Shown here one piece after another: positions 12,808 to 20,275 of a stretch of 22,096 nucleotides of DNA. The stretch covers positions 1-22,096 of IMG/VR virus record IMGVR_UViG_3300048930_000079; one strand, 5' to 3'. Source of the DNA: a virus. Both the position numbers and the translations under genes were made by a program. The notes under the pieces are model-generated. The model did not search any database, had not been told where the DNA came from, and saw only the letters and a program-made list of their open reading frames with translations. Numbering within the stretch: the stretch's first letter is position 1; each line of letters starts with the position of its first letter.

Positions 12808-13627
12808 TCTTCAACATCTTGGCGGTTCGTTTCATTTCTGCCAGCAAGTCAGCCTTAGCGGCTGCAATCGGTCGCGGTGTCGGCTCTGGTTGTTCGCCAA
12901 ACTTGCGATCTAAATATCGCCCCACGTAATCGTTCAAGCGTGCTTCCACCACTCCGCGGTCTTGTCCGTCGAAAACCGAATCAAGCAGCTTCTCGCCCTT
13001 CCACAGTTCGGCAAGCGGCATCCCCTCGATCGACAGCAGCCCGTCTACCGCATCGCCGGTGTCCACAATGTCTGAGGCGTGCAGTGCGGTCGGTCGCCAG
13101 AGCGGAGGCAGTTCGTTGCCTTCCTCGTCGGTTTCGTACTTGCCTTCCTTGGTCATACGAAACTCTTGGTCAGCTTGCACAACGATGGAAGAACTAAGGG
13201 CGTCGGGGTCGCTCTCGGCCAAGTCCATCACGTATTCACCTAGAGGCTTGCCTCCCTGCGGTGGCGTTTCGAGTGCCGTCTTGTCGAAGTACAAATCACC
13301 ACGGATCGCATTGACTCGCTTGCCGGTTCGCTCGTCCGTCGCCTTGTCCATGTAGAGATTCTTCGCACGGCCCAGGAACTTGCCGAGGCCGTCGTTGGAC
13401 ATATCGGGATGCGTGAAGCGTGACTTCAAGCCGCCCTCTTTGGCGTTGCCGAGTTTCACCAGCGTCATTAGCGCTTGCGTGTCGAATTCGCCCCGCCCGT
13501 CGCTCTTGAATGGTCCCTCCTGGGCGATGACGTAGCCCCGCAAGACTTTCTTCTCACGATCCACACCTACGGACTTGCCGGTAATGGTGGCACGCAGCCA
13601 GTCGGGGGTTTCTTTCATGGTTGGCAT
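12800..13627 (-). CDS. Prohead maturation protease (HK97-like serine protease)
   Basis: This 275-aa protein sits between portal and capsid, where the HK97 protease is found. It starts with RATITGKSVGVDREKKVLRG and GYVIAQEGPFKSDGRGEFD, then KSRFTHPDMS with a likely catalytic His at 73. This is followed by GKFLGRAKNLYM, AIRGDLYFDKTALETP and DPDALSSSIVV (Ser 145-147), which would hold the nucleophile. ALHASDIVDTGDAVDGLLS is a further conserved strand region. The order His...Ser fits the herpesvirus/HK97-type protease fold. The ATG at 13627 has AAGGA 9 bases upstream. A second ATG at 13618 would give an ATGA overlap with the 63-aa gene. It would cleave the capsid delta domain. Confidence 0.87.
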   Translation of the reverse strand: MPTMKETPDWLRATITGKSVGVDREKKVLRGYVIAQEGPFKSDGRGEFDTQALMTLVKLGNAKEGGLKSRFTHPDMSNDGLGKFLGRAKNLYMDKATDERTGKRVNAIRGDLYFDKTALETPPQGGKPLGEYVMDLAESDPDALSSSIVVQADQEFRMTKEGKYETDEEGNELPPLWRPTALHASDIVDTGDAVDGLLSIEGMPLAELWKGEKLLDSVFDGQDRGVVEARLNDYVGRYLDRKFGEQPEPTPRPIAAAKADLLAEMKRTAKMLKNG

Positions 13628-13806
13628 GGTTCGGTTTCCTTTCTGAATGTAACGCAGTAGCCATCACCACGAAGGTATGACCAGTGCGTGCTGACCGACT
13701 CAAAGTGATAGCCGTCGTGCGGTTTGCTTAGTATCTCGACGACTTCCGCGACGGTTGTAGCGTAGTAGTAAGTTGCACTGGCGTCGTTGATGGTAGTCGT
13801 TATCAT
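13615..13806 (-). CDS. Small hypothetical protein between portal and protease
   Basis: This 63-aa protein is not recognised. It begins with a Thr-rich strand (MITTTINDASATYYYATTVA), has a helix (EVVEILSKPHDG) and ends with a strand pair (YHFESVSTHWSYLRGDGYCVTFRKE), consistent with a small beta-alpha-beta fold. AGGA precedes the ATG by 9 bases. It starts 11 bases after the portal stop and overlaps the protease start by about a dozen bases. Coding-type composition and tight packing support a real gene; no role can be given. Confidence 0.65.
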   Translation of the reverse strand: MITTTINDASATYYYATTVAEVVEILSKPHDGYHFESVSTHWSYLRGDGYCVTFRKETEPCQP

Positions 13807-13817
13807 TGCCTTGCGTC

Positions 13818-15443
13818 CTATGCTGCCGTTGCAGCTAAAGCAGCTACAACTGAATTTCGTAATCGGGTCGATTCTTCCTCGCTGGTGCTGCTGCCCGCCT
13901 CATCTTCGAGGTGCGTATTGAGCCAGGCCAATACCGCCGCATTTACAACCGTTTGAGCCCCGTTTCCGTGTAGTTCTGCGAGCATTTGCACGCCAGCCGT
14001 GAGGTTTTTCAGGCAGTATTCGCGGTGCTTTACCACCCACTTTAGAAGGTCGTCGCCGGTTAAATGTTGGTTCGCCTTCTCCCTTGCAAGAATGCGACGG
14101 CAAGCATCTTCTAGGACTGCCAGGCACGCCGATTCCAGTCGCGACATGGATTCCTTCTGCGGCTCTGACTTCTCTTCCGTCTCGGCTTCCGGTTCGATTG
14201 TCGGCGGTGCCTTCGCTGGTGGCGGAACCTTGCCAGCATCTTCCAAGAGCTGCATGTTGAGCGGCACGAATCGCTTGTCGCCGTCGGGTCCAATGCCTGG
14301 CAGTCCGAGGTAACGCAAACCGTCGTTAATCGAGTACAGGCCACGGTCAACCATGTCTTTTACGTGAGCAGTGCGGGCTGCGGTGTCTCCGCGGATTCGC
14401 TCTCCCATGTCGATGACGGTAATCAGCTTACCCTGATTGTTGCGACCAAAGAGCTTCACATCGGCTTCTCCCTCGCCGCGTTCCGCCCACGGTCGCAAGG
14501 TATCGTTAACAAATTCGATGTCCTGGTGCTCGATGTTGTTATTGGTCGAACGGCTTAGGTCCGCGATCTTGTGCGGTGGCACTCGGAAGATACGGCAAAT
14601 CATGGCGGGGGTAAGCTGCATTTGCTCAATAAGCTGCACCTCTTCCGGTGGCAGTCCGGTTTGTTGCCATTTCAGATCTTCTTCCAGGATGGCCACACGT
14701 CGCCGATTCACTGAACCCTGATGGCGTGCTTCCCATGATTTTTGCAGATTCTCCCTTGCCGGTTCGGATAGCTGCTTAGGCGTCGTGAGAATGCCGCCAG
14801 GAGTAGAATCGTTGCCGTTAAAGGACGCCGCCGTCTCTTCCTGGGCAATGGCCAGCCCGATCGTGCGCGCGTGCATCCGAATCACTGACCAACCCATCAA
14901 CCCATCAGGAGACGGCCCCATGAGGTGAAACATATCGTTCTGGTAAAGGTAGCTCGGAGAATCGTTATGGTTGTCAACCTCGTACACTAGCCGCCCGTAC
15001 TCATCCCGTCTCATTTGGACGCGACTGGGGTGGATTTGCCACAGAGCCACAGGTTTTCCGGCGACGTTTCGTTCGATTTCAGCGAAGCCATTGCCCCAGC
15101 CAAGCGCCCATGCCCACAGTGTTTCACGAAAGGCAAAGGAGCGTGTCTCAGGATTTGAGTCGATGTCCAATATCCAGTTCAGTTCGTGGTCTGGTAGCAG
15201 GTCATGCGTGCCATCGTGGAGCTTGCGGGCCACTCGCCACGGCATACCCGCCAGCGTTTCCGAGATAACGCGAATGCACGCCCAGACTGCCGATTGCGTG
15301 AGTGCCGTGTCTTCATTGACACGCACGCCAGCCGATGAGCGAACAAAGATGAACTGCGGGGCACGGTCTACATCAGCAGGGGAAGTCTGCGGAGCGAGCG
15401 ACTGTTTCTTCCGAGGCTTTCGAGTTTGCTTAGGTGCTGCCAT
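13818..15443 (-). CDS. Portal protein (HK97 family) with long C-terminal extension
   Basis: This 541-aa protein has the HK97/SPP1-type portal core at about residues 30-400: VNEDTALTQSAVWACIRVISE, WGNGFAEIERNVAGKPVALW, then DMFHLMGPSPDGLMGWSVI, EARHQGSVNRRRVAILEEDLKW, RIFRVPPHKIADL and FVNDTLRPWAERGEGE. The N-terminus is basic (TRKPRKKQ). A Pro/Glu-rich linker (KVPPPAKAPPTIEPEAETEE) begins near 405, followed by about 110 helical residues that are not part of the core. The dodecameric portal is the channel for DNA packaging and exit. It starts 2 bases after the terminase stop; GAGG lies 10 bases before the ATG. Confidence 0.94.
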   Translation of the reverse strand: MAAPKQTRKPRKKQSLAPQTSPADVDRAPQFIFVRSSAGVRVNEDTALTQSAVWACIRVISETLAGMPWRVARKLHDGTHDLLPDHELNWILDIDSNPETRSFAFRETLWAWALGWGNGFAEIERNVAGKPVALWQIHPSRVQMRRDEYGRLVYEVDNHNDSPSYLYQNDMFHLMGPSPDGLMGWSVIRMHARTIGLAIAQEETAASFNGNDSTPGGILTTPKQLSEPARENLQKSWEARHQGSVNRRRVAILEEDLKWQQTGLPPEEVQLIEQMQLTPAMICRIFRVPPHKIADLSRSTNNNIEHQDIEFVNDTLRPWAERGEGEADVKLFGRNNQGKLITVIDMGERIRGDTAARTAHVKDMVDRGLYSINDGLRYLGLPGIGPDGDKRFVPLNMQLLEDAGKVPPPAKAPPTIEPEAETEEKSEPQKESMSRLESACLAVLEDACRRILAREKANQHLTGDDLLKWVVKHREYCLKNLTAGVQMLAELHGNGAQTVVNAAVLAWLNTHLEDEAGSSTSEEESTRLRNSVVAALAATAA

Positions 15444-15445
15444 GC

Positions 15446-17224
15446 TTAATAATCCTCATCGTCGTCTAGCCAATTAGGTGCGGTTGGCGGCGACTCGCTC
15501 ACGCCAAGGCTTAAAACGCCGCGTTTCTCATATACTGACGGTCGGTCGATGTTCGCAATCGTCCCAGCGAACGCCATTAACACCGCTACCATCCCGTCGA
15601 TCTTGTGCAACTTGTTGCCCTTGTCCGGCATCCATTCATCTTTGGCGTTGCGATTCACAGTCAAGTTGCCGGCCTGCCAGCCAAGGATTGGTTCGTTGCC
15701 GTGCCAAATGTTGCCAGCGTGCAATTCTCGCGTGAAGGTGCGGACGGGTTCGTTGTAGCTGCGGTGCGATTGGATGAACTTGTAGATTTCGAGGCCGTGT
15801 TCCTCTTGGAGTCGCTGGGCAATGACCGAAGCAAAGTTGGGATCGTATGCCCAGTTGCGAATGGCGTATTGATTCGACCACGCCACCGCTGTGCGTTCGA
15901 CAACAGAAAAATCCACTTGGTCGCCGTCGTGAACTTCTAACAGTCCGTCGCGAATCCACGAGCGAAACGGTTCCTGCGCGACCGGGAACGTGCCATCCTT
16001 GCAACACCACGCCTTGGCAATGACTTCCCAATGGTCAATGGCTCGACCTTCGTCCGTCTCGCGGTAGAAGGGGAACGCAGCTCCGATTGCACACCAGTCG
16101 TCGGAGCGTCCGAGGTCGAATCCGCCAAAGCCTTCCGAGCCTTGCTTGATGGTTAATGGCTGGCTGCCCTTCTTCCACATCTCAGATGAAATAGCACGCT
16201 CACTCGAACCCACCTTGACATTGCAGTGGTAGCGTAGGAATTGGTTCGTCGTCGTTGGCTTGTGCTTCGCTTCGTTGGCTTGCGTGCGGAGATATTCCGG
16301 CTTGACGCTAACGCCGTAGTTGGGGTTCGCCTTGGGCCAGACTTTCTCGTCGAACGGGTCGTCGCCGTCGTCGATGCGTGCCACAAATGCGAACGCTGTA
16401 TCGTCGATGATGTTGCCGTCGATCACCGATTCCAGCACCTTGACCGCGAATTCGTCCTCTTCCAGCCAGAGTTGGGATTTGTCGTCTCCGGCGGTGGTGA
16501 TAATCGCCATGAGCGGTTGTCGGCGCGAACCACTGCCGGTGTTCATCGTTTCGTGGAACGGCCGATGATGCTCTCGCCAGGCGTGCAATTCGTCCAACAC
16601 GATGCAATGCGGGTTGAGTCCGTCGAACGGCTTATCGCTACCAAGGGGACGAAACAGAGAATGCTTATCCTCCCAGCTAATTCGCTGCGGAGCCGACGCT
16701 CGCACTGTCGCCCGCTTCCTTAACGCCGGAGACGCTTGCACCATGCGAACCGCCTCACGATGAAGAATCTTGGCTTGGTCCTCTTTAGTCGCAGCACAAT
16801 ACACCTCCGCTCCCGGCTCGAAAGGCTCGTCTGCGAACATGCACAGCAGCGCGAGCCCAGAACACAGGGTTGTCTTGCCATTCTTTCTCGCGAACGTCAG
16901 ATACGCCTTGCGAAACCGACGCAAGCCCGTTTGAATGTTTCGCCAGCCGAACAAGCACCAGATGATGAACTTCTGGAACGGGGCAAGCTCGAATCGCTCG
17001 CCATCCCATTCGCCGATCGAGTGACGGCAGCACTTAGGAAAGAACAGCACCGCCCTGGTCGCAATATCCTTGTCGAACTTCCAGCCGCGAGAATGAGCGT
17101 GCTCAAGATCTTGGACGTGACGCTGAACCGCTAAGAGTACGAGTCGGCCCACAACGATCTCCCCGGAGAGAACGCCGTCGATGTAATCTTGAACGTCGTG
17201 TTGTGGGTTTGCGTGCGCGATCAT
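15446..17224 (-). CDS. Terminase large subunit
   Basis: The 592-aa product is a clear packaging ATPase-nuclease. Walker A is ARKNGKTT (112-119), preceded by the usual RFRKAYLTF strand. Walker B is CIVLDE (207-212), and a motif III-like ITTAG lies at 242-246. The nuclease domain carries acidic residues at D370 (GGFDLGRSDDW), D461 (WAYDPNF) and D543 (KIDGMVA), the three positions expected for the RNase H-like fold. The protein translocates DNA into the prohead through the portal encoded next. The ATG overlaps the small-subunit stop as ATGA. An Asp/Glu-rich tail (LDDDEDY) closes the protein. Confidence 0.97.
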   Translation of the reverse strand: MIAHANPQHDVQDYIDGVLSGEIVVGRLVLLAVQRHVQDLEHAHSRGWKFDKDIATRAVLFFPKCCRHSIGEWDGERFELAPFQKFIIWCLFGWRNIQTGLRRFRKAYLTFARKNGKTTLCSGLALLCMFADEPFEPGAEVYCAATKEDQAKILHREAVRMVQASPALRKRATVRASAPQRISWEDKHSLFRPLGSDKPFDGLNPHCIVLDELHAWREHHRPFHETMNTGSGSRRQPLMAIITTAGDDKSQLWLEEDEFAVKVLESVIDGNIIDDTAFAFVARIDDGDDPFDEKVWPKANPNYGVSVKPEYLRTQANEAKHKPTTTNQFLRYHCNVKVGSSERAISSEMWKKGSQPLTIKQGSEGFGGFDLGRSDDWCAIGAAFPFYRETDEGRAIDHWEVIAKAWCCKDGTFPVAQEPFRSWIRDGLLEVHDGDQVDFSVVERTAVAWSNQYAIRNWAYDPNFASVIAQRLQEEHGLEIYKFIQSHRSYNEPVRTFTRELHAGNIWHGNEPILGWQAGNLTVNRNAKDEWMPDKGNKLHKIDGMVAVLMAFAGTIANIDRPSVYEKRGVLSLGVSESPPTAPNWLDDDEDY

Positions 17225-17637
17225 CCTACAGCCTTAAAGTTCCTCACTTGGTCAAGCTCGTCCTCTTCCTCTTCCGGTTCAGGCTTGCCTCTCAATCGGG
17301 CATCGGCGGCTGGGGTCAAGCCAAGTTCTTTCTCGTACGCGAGCATCAATCGCTTCGCCGTGTTCAGTTGCTTGACCTGCGGACGGAGATATTCGATTCC
17401 GTTGTGGCCGCAAGTCGTTTGTCCGTGCTCGTCAATGTCTTTTTCGAGTGCCGCCATTTCGTCAGCGAGCTTGCAAGCCTGGGTCAGCGTGTGAACATGC
17501 AGGACCGTGAGCGATTGGGCGAGCAGTTTCCAAAGCTTCTTTCCGGCGGTCCCGATTTTCGCGGGACACTGCGGAAGTTTGCCCGACACGCCGTGAGTTT
17601 TTGCCGACTTCGATATTGGCCCGCGTTTTCCTGACAT
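17221..17637 (-). CDS. Terminase small subunit (P27-like)
   Basis: This protein of about 138 aa begins MSGKRGPISKSAKTHGVSG, a pattern typical of P27-type small terminases. It continues with a helical core (AGKKLWKLLAQSLTVLHVHTLTQACKLADEMAALEKDIDEHG), an IEYLRPQVKQLNTAKRLMLAYEKELGLTP helix and an acidic C-terminus (PEPEEEEDELDQ). I chose the ATG at 17637 because AGGGG lies 8 bases before it. An in-frame ATG at 17679 has no Shine-Dalgarno and would place 14 unusual residues in front. The small subunit recognises the packaging site. The candidate cos region lies immediately upstream. Confidence 0.9.
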   Translation of the reverse strand: MSGKRGPISKSAKTHGVSGKLPQCPAKIGTAGKKLWKLLAQSLTVLHVHTLTQACKLADEMAALEKDIDEHGQTTCGHNGIEYLRPQVKQLNTAKRLMLAYEKELGLTPAADARLRGKPEPEEEEDELDQVRNFKAVG

Positions 17638-17781
17638 GCCTCGTACCCCTAAAGTCAATACTCGCCTGAATTTATGCAAGGCTGCCGCGCGGTCATGGTG
17701 GGGGGGGGTGTACAGAAATATATCCCCCCCCCGCCTGGGCTATGTAGTCACCTTGACCTCACCACCCGTCGTCACTTTGAT
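17638..17781. other. HNH-terminase spacer with G9/C9 inverted repeat, candidate cos region
   Basis: This 144-base noncoding spacer lies between the HNH stop and the small-terminase start. It contains nine G (17700-17708) and nine C (17724-17732) around a 15-base AT-rich loop. The stem extends by GGT/GCC at the ends, giving 12 paired positions with one G-U. Homopolymer runs of this length occur nowhere else in the window. In HK97 the cos site lies between the HNH gene at one genome end and the small terminase at the other, the same arrangement. A cos role is inference. It is not an intrinsic terminator, as no T run follows on either strand. Confidence 0.5.
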
Positions 17782-18099
17782 TCACTCGCCTCGTGCCGTC
17801 CTCGCGTCGTGGTGCGGCCCACATAGCCCCACCACATTCGTCTCGTCCAGCCGCTTGGCCGGATCGTACTTGATCTTCACGAGGTGATGCACCTCAATAG
17901 CAGGCTCGACAATCCCTTCGCCTTCGCAATCCTCGCACAATGGATACTCACTCAAGTATCTCGCCCTGAACCGTTGCCAGTCCCACCCATAACCGCGCTC
18001 GCTCGTCTTGCGGTCATGCCTCGTCGGCACGCATTCACAGCGTGGGCCGGCGAAGGGACGATGACAGCGTGAACAGAGGCGTTTAGGTTTGACGGGCAT
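17782..18099 (-). CDS. HNH endonuclease of the packaging module
   Basis: This 105-aa protein is a compact HNH nuclease. The N-terminus has a zinc-site half (CSRCHRPF, then CECV), a RGYGWDWQRFRARYLSEYPLCEDC segment typical of phage HNH proteins, then the active site: EVHHLVKIKYD and NVVGLCGPHHDART. HNH proteins beside terminase genes are needed for cos cutting in HK97-type phages, so it probably works with the two terminase subunits. The ATG at 18099 lies inside the preceding 83-aa gene (17-base overlap); the Shine-Dalgarno is weak. The stop is followed by the G9/C9 spacer. Confidence 0.95.
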   Translation of the reverse strand: MPVKPKRLCSRCHRPFAGPRCECVPTRHDRKTSERGYGWDWQRFRARYLSEYPLCEDCEGEGIVEPAIEVHHLVKIKYDPAKRLDETNVVGLCGPHHDARTARGE

Positions 18100-18316
18100 A
18101 CAGGCATCTCACTTGCCAAATGTTCCTTGCAATCACGAACGCCTGAATCTCCCAGCACTTCCAACGCTGCGGTATCGTGTCGGGGTGACTTTCTCCAATG
18201 GCGGGAATGCCGCTCATGTTCATCACCTCAGATGATTGCATTAGCTCATCAGTCTTAACGATGAACGTGCGGTTCAGTTCGCCGGGCTTTCGTCGCACTT
18301 CCTTGATGTTCGCCAT
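18083..18316 (-). CDS. Small conserved-looking hypothetical protein with GIPxIGxxHP motif
   Basis: The product of about 77 aa is not assigned to a family. It begins MANIKEVRRKPGELNRTFIV, then SSEVMNMSGIPAIGESHP, PQRWKCWEIQ and ARNIWQVRCLY. The GIPxIGxxHP motif followed by a strand pair seems familiar from small phage proteins near baseplate genes, but I know no function. The ATG at 18316 is chosen because GAGG precedes it by 12 bases. An upstream GTG at 18334 gives a 4-base GTGA overlap with the BppU-like stop and is a reasonable alternative (83 aa). Compactness and spacing support a real gene. Confidence 0.7.
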   Translation of the reverse strand: MANIKEVRRKPGELNRTFIVKTDELMQSSEVMNMSGIPAIGESHPDTIPQRWKCWEIQAFVIARNIWQVRCLYARQT

Positions 18317-18330
18317 CGTTTCTGTCAACC

Positions 18331-18906
18331 TCACGCATTGGGACCATTCACAACATCAATCTTGAGCTTATTCCCATCATGTGGAAACGAATCACCGTTA
18401 CCACTCTCGATCACTCGGAACCACAGCCAGAACGTTCCCTCTGTATCAAGGTTTCCGGCCGTGAATGTGTAGGTGACGCTCCCAACAATGAACGCCGTAT
18501 GATTCCCGCTACCTGCTGACGCCAGGTCGATCGCAGGCCCGTCCTTGGTGGCTGCCACCCGAAACGAATTATCTTCCACGTCTCGAGCGAAGTACCTTGT
18601 TGCCGCGGTCAGCCCGCTTGGAAGCGTCCCGTCTGTGGCGAACACGACTTGCATTCCCTTGGTGACACGATGATCGTTGGCCGTGAGCCTGGCTCCTGTC
18701 GCACTTGCCACGACCGTAAACGTCGGGTGAATGCTCACACCGGTCGCTGTCGCTGCCTGCTTTGCTCCTCCTGAAGCCGTCTCGATAATCACGTTGACCG
18801 TTTTGCCGGCGAGGTCCACAGGCTTGCCGCCCTGCATGAGGACAGCAGCCAAGGGCGTGCGAATATCACCTTTGGTACGGACATCAGTTTGAAGCGTGTT
18901 GTTCAT
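18331..18906 (-). CDS. BppU-like baseplate protein with inserted beta module
   Basis: This 191-aa protein has the BppU N-terminal type layout: TDVRTKGDIRTPLAAVLMQGGKPVDLAGKTVNVIIETASGG at the start and FTAGNLDTEGTFWLWFRVIESG ... FPHDGNKLKIDVV at the end. These are the strands that normally follow each other directly in upper baseplate proteins. Between them, residues 60-140 hold a separate module with ANDHRVTKGMQVVFATDGTLP, AATRYFARDVEDNSFRVAATKDGPAIDLASAGSGNHT. That is a widespread phage-fibre beta domain that I recognise by pattern. The protein probably joins the host-recognition apparatus. The start overlaps the upstream stop as ATGA. Confidence 0.82.
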   Translation of the reverse strand: MNNTLQTDVRTKGDIRTPLAAVLMQGGKPVDLAGKTVNVIIETASGGAKQAATATGVSIHPTFTVVASATGARLTANDHRVTKGMQVVFATDGTLPSGLTAATRYFARDVEDNSFRVAATKDGPAIDLASAGSGNHTAFIVGSVTYTFTAGNLDTEGTFWLWFRVIESGNGDSFPHDGNKLKIDVVNGPNA

Positions 18907-19742
18907 CCGCCGCGTACCTCTCGAAAGGCTGTTTCGGGTCCATTGATTTGCGTGGCTGTCGTGTTTGGTCCGGCGAGTTTGGTGAATTGATTGTCTGGGC
19001 CACGGAGGACGTAGAAGGGGCCGGAGATGATTGGAGAACTTGCATCCACCATCACCCCGCTCACCGCAAACGTCAGTGTCGTCTCCCCGCTCATCGCCCC
19101 AGCACCAACCAGAACGCCGGCAGTCGTAAACGTCAGGTCGGTCGATCCAACTAACGCTCCCGCACCCTGGAGGCTTCCCGCCGTGCTAAACGTCAAGTCT
19201 GTCGCGCCACTCGCAAACGCGAATCCGTCCAAGTCTCCCGTTGTGCTGAACGTGAGCGAGGTCTCGCCTGCCAAGTCGCCAGCACCGAGGAGTAGCCCAG
19301 CCGTGCTAAACGTGAGCGACGTGCTGCCACTCATCGCGCCAGCCGTCAGATTTTCGAGCGTGCCAGCCAGGGTGAAGGTGAGCGAGGTCGATCCCTCTAA
19401 GACGCCCGCGCCAAGCAACGTCCCGCTGGGCGCAAATATGAGCGAGGTCGAACCCGCCATCGCCCCGGCCCCAGTCAGGCTGCCAGAGGGGGAGAATGTC
19501 AGTGAGGTCGTGCCGGCGAGTGTTCCCGCGCCGACCAGAACACCCGCCGTCGTGAATGTGAGCGACGATGCCCCCGCCAGCGCACCGGCGCCTACCAGCG
19601 TCCCCGATGGCGCGAACGTCAAATCCGTCGCACCTACCAACGCCCCTGAACCAACGAGCAGGCCCGCAGTCGAAAAGGTCAGCGATGTGCTGCCTACGAT
19701 GTCGCCTGAGACGTTCGGTTTGGAGAGCCAATATTGGAGCAT
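18903..19742 (-). CDS. Tail/fibre protein made of eleven 20-residue beta repeats
   Basis: This 279-aa protein has a 16-residue start, eleven tandem repeats (residues 17 to about 232) and a 47-residue C-terminus (ISGPFYVLRGPDNQFTKLAGPNTT ... FREVRGG). Each repeat reads like G-x-T-x-L-T-F-x-x-x-G-x-L-x-G-A-G-x-L-x. One copy carries two extra residues. Such repeats form stacked beta rungs in extended shafts. The C-terminus (FYVLRGPDNQFTKLAG) may trimerise or bind a partner. There is no strong Shine-Dalgarno. A 60-base spacer separates it from the upstream fibre gene. It is coupled to the BppU-like gene, so it is probably part of the same host-contact structure. Confidence 0.82.
   Translation of the reverse strand: MLQYWLSKPNVSGDIVGSTSLTFSTAGLLVGSGALVGATDLTFAPSGTLVGAGALAGASSLTFTTAGVLVGAGTLAGTTSLTFSPSGSLTGAGAMAGSTSLIFAPSGTLLGAGVLEGSTSLTFTLAGTLENLTAGAMSGSTSLTFSTAGLLLGAGDLAGETSLTFSTTGDLDGFAFASGATDLTFSTAGSLQGAGALVGSTDLTFTTAGVLVGAGAMSGETTLTFAVSGVMVDASSPIISGPFYVLRGPDNQFTKLAGPNTTATQINGPETAFREVRGG
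19047..19694 (-). repeat. Eleven in-frame tandem repeats of about 60 bp
   Basis: The 60-bp unit (20 codons; one unit of 66 bp) is repeated ten full times and once partly. Copies differ at many positions but keep the core T-x-L-T-F and the Gly turns. The divergence suggests old expansion with purifying selection on the fold. Number of copies could vary by recombination. Confidence 0.9.
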
Positions 19743-19802
19743 AGGTTTTCAGTCGGCGGTTGCGATTCCCTTCACATGGTAGCGATTAGTCAGCGTTTGC
19801 GA

Positions 19803-20243
19803 CTACGCGGCATTTACGTCCAACGCGCCAATTGCAAATGATGGCGTGATCCCGGCGCTCACATTAAGCGTTGCCGACAGCGCCCCCTTGAACAGCAAGT
19901 TCCCCGCGCCGCTGGAATCCGTGCCGATGCCGAAATGCGTAATCGCGTTCGTCCCACTGGCAGCTTCGGGAAACGTCACCGCGCCGGCGTTGCTGGCGTT
20001 GTCGCCTGAGACAGTCCAGGCCGCTCCGGTCCGCGCGATGGCCACGCGAGCGTAAGAGCCATAGTCGGCTTCGCTGGTCGTCTGGTCGCCGGTTTCGTCC
20101 GGGTCTGCCGTATGCAGCGAGACGTAGAGGTTGCCGTCAGTAGACGATCCTCGCAGGCCGGTCGCGTCCCCAATGTTCGCGATGTCGGCGTTGTTCAGAA
20201 TGTGGTTAAGAATGGCGGTTTCGAAAGCGTTGGTTGCGGACAT
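19803..20243 (-). CDS. Small phage tail fibre protein (mycobacteriophage gp80-like family)
   Basis: This 146-aa protein begins with a short helix (SATNAFETAILNHILNNADI) and has the diagnostic LYVSLHTADPDETGDQTTSEADYGSYARVAIAR, then GAVTFPEAASG, AITHFGIGTDSSGAGNLLFKGAL and a final strand pair. This pattern is common to small tail or fibre proteins of many siphoviruses; I recall the mycobacteriophage gp80 name from memory. AAGGA lies 9 bases before the ATG. It lies between the 448-aa fibre protein and the repeat protein, 32 bases after the former, and is probably part of the virion tip. Confidence 0.87.
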   Translation of the reverse strand: MSATNAFETAILNHILNNADIANIGDATGLRGSSTDGNLYVSLHTADPDETGDQTTSEADYGSYARVAIARTGAAWTVSGDNASNAGAVTFPEAASGTNAITHFGIGTDSSGAGNLLFKGALSATLNVSAGITPSFAIGALDVNAA

Positions 20244-20275
20244 GGAAATGGTTCCTTGTGATTAGACTGATCGCC

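Noticed and set aside
19047-19694. CRISPR-like array from regularly spaced repeats
   Set aside because: The repeats are in frame, diverged, contiguous without spacers, and code for a regular protein motif.
19027-19782. Long plus-strand open frame (251 codons) opposite the eleven-repeat protein
   Set aside because: It is a shadow of the repetitive minus-strand gene: its own repeats mirror the codons of the real gene, it has no Shine-Dalgarno, and it is extremely Pro/Ala/Val-rich.
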